Origin: Paenibacillus graminis
GTDB lineage: Bacteria > Bacillota > Bacilli > Paenibacillales > Paenibacillaceae
DNA length: 64,000 bases
Assembly: GCF_000758705.1 (NCBI RefSeq)
Contig: NZ_CP009287.1
Location: 4,216,001 to 4,280,000 of the forward strand
Direction: 5' to 3'
In this document: positions 60,831 to 64,000 of the stretch, piece after piece
Layout of the letters: each line of letters starts with the position of its first letter
How positions within the stretch are numbered: the first letter of the stretch is position 1
Position numbers and translations under genes: made by a program
The notes under the pieces: generated by a model
The model's input: only the letters and a program-made list of their open reading frames with translations
Databases searched by the model: none
Told to the model about the DNA's origin: nothing

Positions 60831-61446
60831 TCTCTCGATCCTTCCGTGTTGCATAATAGAGCAAATAAGCCGATATAGCGGTGAAGAATAAAATATTTAT
60901 GTATATCTCGTTGTAAAACATAAGCAACGAAATTCCTATGAAAAAGAGTATGATAAGCAGTACAACCATAATATCTTCAAATTTAAATCGAAGTCTATGG
61001 AGTTCAAATGTGAATCCATGGCCTGTACGATAAAATAACCATGACAGAATCATAATCACTGAACCACTTGCCAACTGCAATACATATCCATTCGAATCAG
61101 TAGCCTGAGCCTCACCAATTGATCCAAAAAATAAAATGGCTAATCCAGTTTGAACAACACCAAAAATCACGTAACCACTAATGGTTAAAATAATCGAAAA
61201 CCCCAAAGGAATCCTTACAAAAATTGCGAAAAACAGTATAAAGTAAAATATTGTTACTATAGGCATTATGCCTCCAAGCTGAAATTCATTTCTTAAAATA
61301 AAGCTCTGAAGATTGATAAGAAGAACCAGAACCAACGCTTGCCAGGCATGTTCTTCCCATCTGAACCTGAAAAGACACATAATCAAAAAGTAAAGCGAAA
61401 AAGCTTCAACCGTGGAAAAAAACAAAAACAAGATTGAATCCCACAT
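60823..61446 (-). CDS. Seven-helix AgrC-like sensor without kinase domain
   Basis: A 207-residue protein with about seven predicted membrane helices (for example MWDSILFLFFSTVEAFSLYF, FYFILFFAIFV, FGVVQTGLAILFF, IMILSWLFY, DIMVVLLIILFFIGISLLMF, ILFFTAISAYLLYY) and a short basic tail (ATRKDREND). This is the size and layout of an AgrC N-terminal sensor, but no histidine kinase follows. I chose ATG 61446 (GGGCGGTG upstream). A sensor role is inferred from operon position. Confidence 0.6.
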   Translation of the reverse strand: MWDSILFLFFSTVEAFSLYFLIMCLFRFRWEEHAWQALVLVLLINLQSFILRNEFQLGGIMPIVTIFYFILFFAIFVRIPLGFSIILTISGYVIFGVVQTGLAILFFGSIGEAQATDSNGYVLQLASGSVIMILSWLFYRTGHGFTFELHRLRFKFEDIMVVLLIILFFIGISLLMFYNEIYINILFFTAISAYLLYYATRKDREND

Positions 61447-61525
61447 TACAACACCGCCCACTTCATAATCTTTCGACATAATTATATATCCGAAGACCTA
61501 TTAGCGTATAGTAATATTTCCCTGC

Positions 61526-61560
61526 ATCTGATAGACTGATTTTGTTAATTATTATCAGAT
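61526..61560. promoter_or_regulatory. Inverted repeat between the agr-like operon and 61578 gene
   Basis: ATCTGATA (61526-61533) and TATCAGAT (61553-61560) are perfect 8-bp arms with a 19-base spacer in the divergent promoter region. A possible binding site for the LytTR regulator or a phage repressor. Confidence 0.45.
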
Positions 61561-61577
61561 TTAGGGGATGAGATGTC

Positions 61578-61853
61578 ATGGTTAAAGCTTTAAAGTGGGT
61601 GGGCTATATCGTGCTAGGATTAGCTATTATCGGTGGAATTGTTGCGGGAAAAACTTATGGACCTGAACCGGAGTATTCATTCGAGGATAAAAAATTCGCT
61701 TGGAGCTATATGCTAATGTTTTGGGCTGCTGGAGGGGTTTCGGCAATCTTCACTCTTGCCTTTGCTGCTTTACTTGATCATGTAAAAGAAATTTCAGACA
61801 GAATGGAAAAAGTTGAACGAACAACAGAGAGATTATATAATAAAACTTCCTAA
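61578..61853 (+). CDS. Small two-helix membrane protein
   Basis: A 91-residue protein with two membrane helices (WVGYIVLGLAIIGGIVAG and WSYMLMFWAAGGVSAIFTLAFAALL) and a coiled C terminus (EISDRMEKVERTTERLY). It is divergent from the agr-like operon across a palindrome, so it may be co-regulated with it. Not recognised. Confidence 0.6.
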   Translation: MVKALKWVGYIVLGLAIIGGIVAGKTYGPEPEYSFEDKKFAWSYMLMFWAAGGVSAIFTLAFAALLDHVKEISDRMEKVERTTERLYNKTS

Positions 61854-61898
61854 GCAAATATTACGAACAACCTAGGAATCAGATGAAGAAGCATCAAC

Positions 61899-61944
61899 AA
61901 AAAAAGCCCTGCAGACCACTTCACTACGTCCAGCAGGGCATTAT
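61899..61944 (-). terminator. Terminator of the WYL-like operon
   Basis: On the minus strand GCCCTGC...GCAGGGC is followed by TTTTTTT. It also faces the plus-strand gene ending at 61853. Confidence 0.8.
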
Positions 61945-62418
61945 TTATGTTGTAGGCTCTTTTAATATGGCACCGATCTCCGCTGTGTACTTGGTCAGCC
62001 GCAGGCTAATCTCGGTACGCATAACATCCCTCGTCAATCCAAACCGTTCCTGATATCCTCTGCAAAAGATTTTGTGATATAGGATAAATTCGTCCTGCTC
62101 ATCCGCCAGCACCTTGATATTCCGCTGCTTCAGCTCTTTTTGCAACCGATAAGTATCTTGCATAATCCGGCGCTGGATAGCTTGGCCGGCCATTGAATAA
62201 GCGCGTTTCAGAATGTTGCCGGAGTGTTCAAGCTCCTTCAGGCTCTTGCCAACCATCGTATCTATGTAAGGGAGCAAGATGAAGTCTCGGACCATCGTCC
62301 TCTCGTCAATCGTTATCATATTACTTCCGGCATTACGCTGCTGCTCCTCGAACTGCTCCACATGCTCAGTCATGATCATTTTTGTTTTCCACCGCTCGTT
62401 GCCCTCCAATTTGGACAC
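61945..62418 (-). CDS. Helical protein of unknown function
   Basis: A 157-residue, highly charged helical protein. GTG start follows AGGAGGGG. The central part (FILLPYIDTMVGKSLKELEHS, QDTYRLQKELKQRNIKVLADEQ) suggests a coiled-coil core. It is the last gene of a three-gene unit. Not recognised. Confidence 0.6.
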   Translation of the reverse strand: MSKLEGNERWKTKMIMTEHVEQFEEQQRNAGSNMITIDERTMVRDFILLPYIDTMVGKSLKELEHSGNILKRAYSMAGQAIQRRIMQDTYRLQKELKQRNIKVLADEQDEFILYHKIFCRGYQERFGLTRDVMRTEISLRLTKYTAEIGAILKEPTT

Positions 62419-62430
62419 GGTGACCCCTCC

Positions 62431-62730
62431 TTAATGATACAGCCAGTAATCTATGTTAGTGCCACCTCTAGCGTTCTGAGCGCCTCCCTGCGGCGCTGTA
62501 TCGCATGGAATGTTGCGTTCCCACGCTTCTAGTATAACCGCCTTCTGGATAGGTTCAGACACGCTCCATTGTATGTAATTTTCGGCGGCCAACACTTTTA
62601 ATCCCTTGAATATCTCCGCTGGTCGCCGCCCGCTTAACCGCCTCAACTCTGGAAGAGTCGGCATCCGTTTGAAGTGATAACGAAACTGTACGATGATCCG
62701 CAGCAGCTTACGCGGGGTATCGTCAAGCAT
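62431..62730 (-). CDS. Winged-helix-like regulator
   Basis: A 99-residue protein with a LexA/GntR-like start (PRKLLRIIVQFRYHFKRMPTLPELRRLSGRRPAEIFKGLKVL), suggestive of a DNA-binding winged helix. ATG at 62730 overlaps the upstream stop, with AGGAG seven bases before it. It is the second gene of the WYL-like unit. Confidence 0.6.
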   Translation of the reverse strand: MLDDTPRKLLRIIVQFRYHFKRMPTLPELRRLSGRRPAEIFKGLKVLAAENYIQWSVSEPIQKAVILEAWERNIPCDTAPQGGAQNARGGTNIDYWLYH

Positions 62731-62914
62731 ATCTACGCTCCTGCACTGACTGCCAAGCGAGGATGTTGGCGACCAGAAATACCCGGGGCGCACCGGTGGA
62801 AAGGCAGGTCGCGCGTATACGGCCATTACGGATGCCGTGTACTTCAATCTTCCTCTGCGTGATCTTCCCCGCTTTGTCCATATATACGATTTCAACGGTT
62901 TGACCAATGTGCAT
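62723..62914 (-). CDS. WYL-like mini-protein
   Basis: A 63-residue protein that resembles the strand-rich half of a WYL domain (VEIVYMDKAGKITQRKIEVHGIRNGRIRATC and FLVANILAW). Full WYL regulators also have a winged helix, here encoded separately by the next gene. GGGAGG precedes the ATG at 62914. The ligand is unknown. Confidence 0.6.
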   Translation of the reverse strand: MHIGQTVEIVYMDKAGKITQRKIEVHGIRNGRIRATCLSTGAPRVFLVANILAWQSVQERRYA

Positions 62915-63125
62915 TTGATCGCCTCCCATTAAATAAGAACATTTGTTTGTATTATAACCAAACGTACGTTCTATATACAATATGTAAGATACTCTTTTAC
63001 TAGGATAAAAAAGATTTTCATCATATTTACTCACTTTATTACATATATAGGCATATTTGTTTAGACAATCTTTCTTTGTTTTTGTAAAGTCAGGTAGCAT
63101 TAATACATAATAAGGAGTGTACCGA

Positions 63126-64000
63126 ATGAAGAAAATCAAAATAATATTAATGTTTTTGCTTATTTTCGCAGCTTTTCCTATTTCCAACATCTTAGCCGCA
63201 AATGAAGATTTATTGTCGGGCAAGTTATTTGTTTCACCTAATAATAAAGTTAGCAATCTAGCTTATATCACTGACAATAAAGACAGTACAACATCATGGT
63301 GGACTGGAATTGAAACTATTTATTATGAATTCTCTGAGCCAGTTAACATTTCTAGTGGTAGATTTATACTTAATACTTCAAACTCTAAAGCTGGAGTTAA
63401 ATTATATGATGATACGGGAGCACAAATATATTATTCAAACTCTTCGGCTGGTACATATACCATTGGGGCGCTATCTAATGTAAAACGTATTGAGGTTATA
63501 GGTACATATTCCAACGACTTCGGTGGATCAAGCATTGCGGATTTTAAACTTTATGGATCTGTGACTGTTCCAACACCGACGCCAACAGTAACGCCTACAC
63601 CTACAGCAACACCTACTGCAACACCAACACCAACACCAACACCAACACCGACAGCAACACCAACAGCAACACCAACACCTACTGCAACACCAACACCGAC
63701 AGCAACACCGACAGCAACACCAACACCTACTGCAACACCAACACCGACAGCAACACCGACAGCAACACCAACACCGACAGCAACGGCAACAGCAACACCT
63801 ACACCAGCGCTTGATCCTACTCTTGATGTAGCCATCGCTCCCGAAAAAATCGGTGTAGGCAAAGAGTTTACTGCTGATATTTCACTTAAGAACGTGAAGG
63901 ATATTTATGCTGAAGACTTCGAAATCAGATATGACAATAAGCTTCTCCAATACCTAGGCTTTGAAGAAGTAACTGGCTATAAGGTATATAACAATCCAAC
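63126..64000 (+). CDS. Secreted protein with Thr-Pro repeats and cohesin-like domain (partial)
   Basis: The ATG at 63126 follows AAGGAG. A signal peptide ([20 protein letters not shown]) precedes a beta-rich domain of about 120 residues with discoidin-like character ([21 protein letters not shown]). A very regular Thr-Pro/Thr-Ala repeat (roughly 63568-63804) follows, then a cohesin-type start ([40 protein letters not shown]). The gene runs off the window. Cohesin-like domains act in extracellular assemblies or surface proteins. No stop is reached. Confidence 0.8.
   Translation, partial: MKKIKIILMFLLIFAAFPISNILAANEDLLSGKLFVSPNNKVSNLAYITDNKDSTTSWWTGIETIYYEFSEPVNISSGRFILNTSNSKAGVKLYDDTGAQIYYSNSSAGTYTIGALSNVKRIEVIGTYSNDFGGSSIADFKLYGSVTVPTPTPTVTPTPTATPTATPTPTPTPTPTATPTATPTPTATPTPTATPTATPTPTATPTPTATPTATPTPTATATATPTPALDPTLDVAIAPEKIGVGKEFTADISLKNVKDIYAEDFEIRYDNKLLQYLGFEEVTGYKVYNNP
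63568..63804 (+). repeat. ACA-CCA-type tandem repeats coding for Thr-Pro/Thr-Ala
   Basis: The units acacca, acaccg and acagca repeat about 40 times with little variation. The codon choice varies slightly, so slippage during replication is likely to change its length. Confidence 0.9.

Larger units (their letters stand above)
40363..62914. mobile_element. Prophage or prophage remnant (early, lysogeny and accessory modules)
   Basis: A continuous set of phage-type genes: Cro and CI-like regulators, RecT/RecE-like recombination, O-type initiator with iterons, helicase loader, DnaB, RuvC-fold resolvase, methyltransferase, YopX, ArpU. Overlapping short genes and many zinc-ribbon ORFs are typical of phages. 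No integrase, terminase, head, tail or lysis gene is present, so the late module is missing or elsewhere. Left edge is inferred from the interrupted yyaL; the right edge is uncertain (about 61.9-63.1 kb). Confidence 0.7.

Noticed and set aside
63551..63862. Minus-strand open frame of alternating Gly and Val
   Set aside because: It is the complement of the Thr-Pro coding repeat. The repeat keeps all frames open, and there is no ribosome binding site.

Overview
The window looks like a chromosomal segment of a Paenibacillus-type Firmicute. The evidence is AAGGAGG-type ribosome binding sites, the ylxM-ffh-rpsP-khpA-rimM-trmD-rplS-rbgA-rnhB-ylqG-ylqH-sucC-sucD-dprA gene order of Bacillales (with local insertions), and small proteins typical of that group. 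The genus is inferred from style and synteny, not from a database search.

Region 1 (1-40.3 kb) is host core genome, mostly on the minus strand. It holds dprA (cut by the window edge), sucCD, the divergent ohrR/ohr peroxide pair with a clear operator, a ComM-like ATPase, yraN, flagellar-type ylqH/ylqG, rnhB, rbgA, lepB, rplS with a structured leader, a tRNA-Pro, the trmD-rimM-khpA-rpsP and ffh-ylxM group, hemolysin III, an M32 carboxypeptidase, a beta-carbonic anhydrase, an S66 peptidase, an Asp23 protein, an AI-2E-type permease, a two-component system, DegV, a UPF0173 hydrolase, and an ArsR/MFS pair sharing operators. Bidirectional or strand-specific terminators separate most units. Two unexplained features here are a structured transcript with its own terminator (about 18.16-18.33 kb) and a nest of 14-bp and 31-bp repeats between rpsP and ffh.

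Region 2 (about 40.36-62.9 kb) is a prophage or prophage remnant. It abuts a yyaL gene that carries a 19-bp frameshifting insertion, and the 5' piece of that gene is noticeably AT-richer than the rest. A long minus-strand early operon (58.5 to 40.6 kb) carries Cro-like and ParB-like proteins, zinc-ribbon proteins, an SbcC-like ATPase, RecT, a RecE-like Fe-S nuclease, HNH, a phage O-type initiator with iterons inside its gene, a helicase loader, DnaB, a RuvC-fold resolvase, a cytosine methyltransferase, a PAPS-reductase-like protein, YopX, ASCH, a protein with an SSB-like acidic tail, and the late regulator ArpU. No terminase, capsid, tail, lysis or integrase gene is visible. The ArpU unit ends in a strong terminator right at yyaL.

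Region 3 (58.6-61.9 kb) sits beside the repressor genes. It holds a compact quorum-sensing cassette: a seven-helix AgrC-like sensor without a kinase domain, AgrB, a cysteine-free (serine) AgrD peptide, and a stand-alone LytTR regulator without a receiver domain. This is the strongest candidate for an undescribed system: agrBD signalling joined to a membrane-protein/LytTR pair in a phage lysogeny module. A three-gene unit with a WYL-like mini-protein follows (61.9-62.9 kb). The window ends inside a secreted Thr-Pro-rich protein with a cohesin-like domain.
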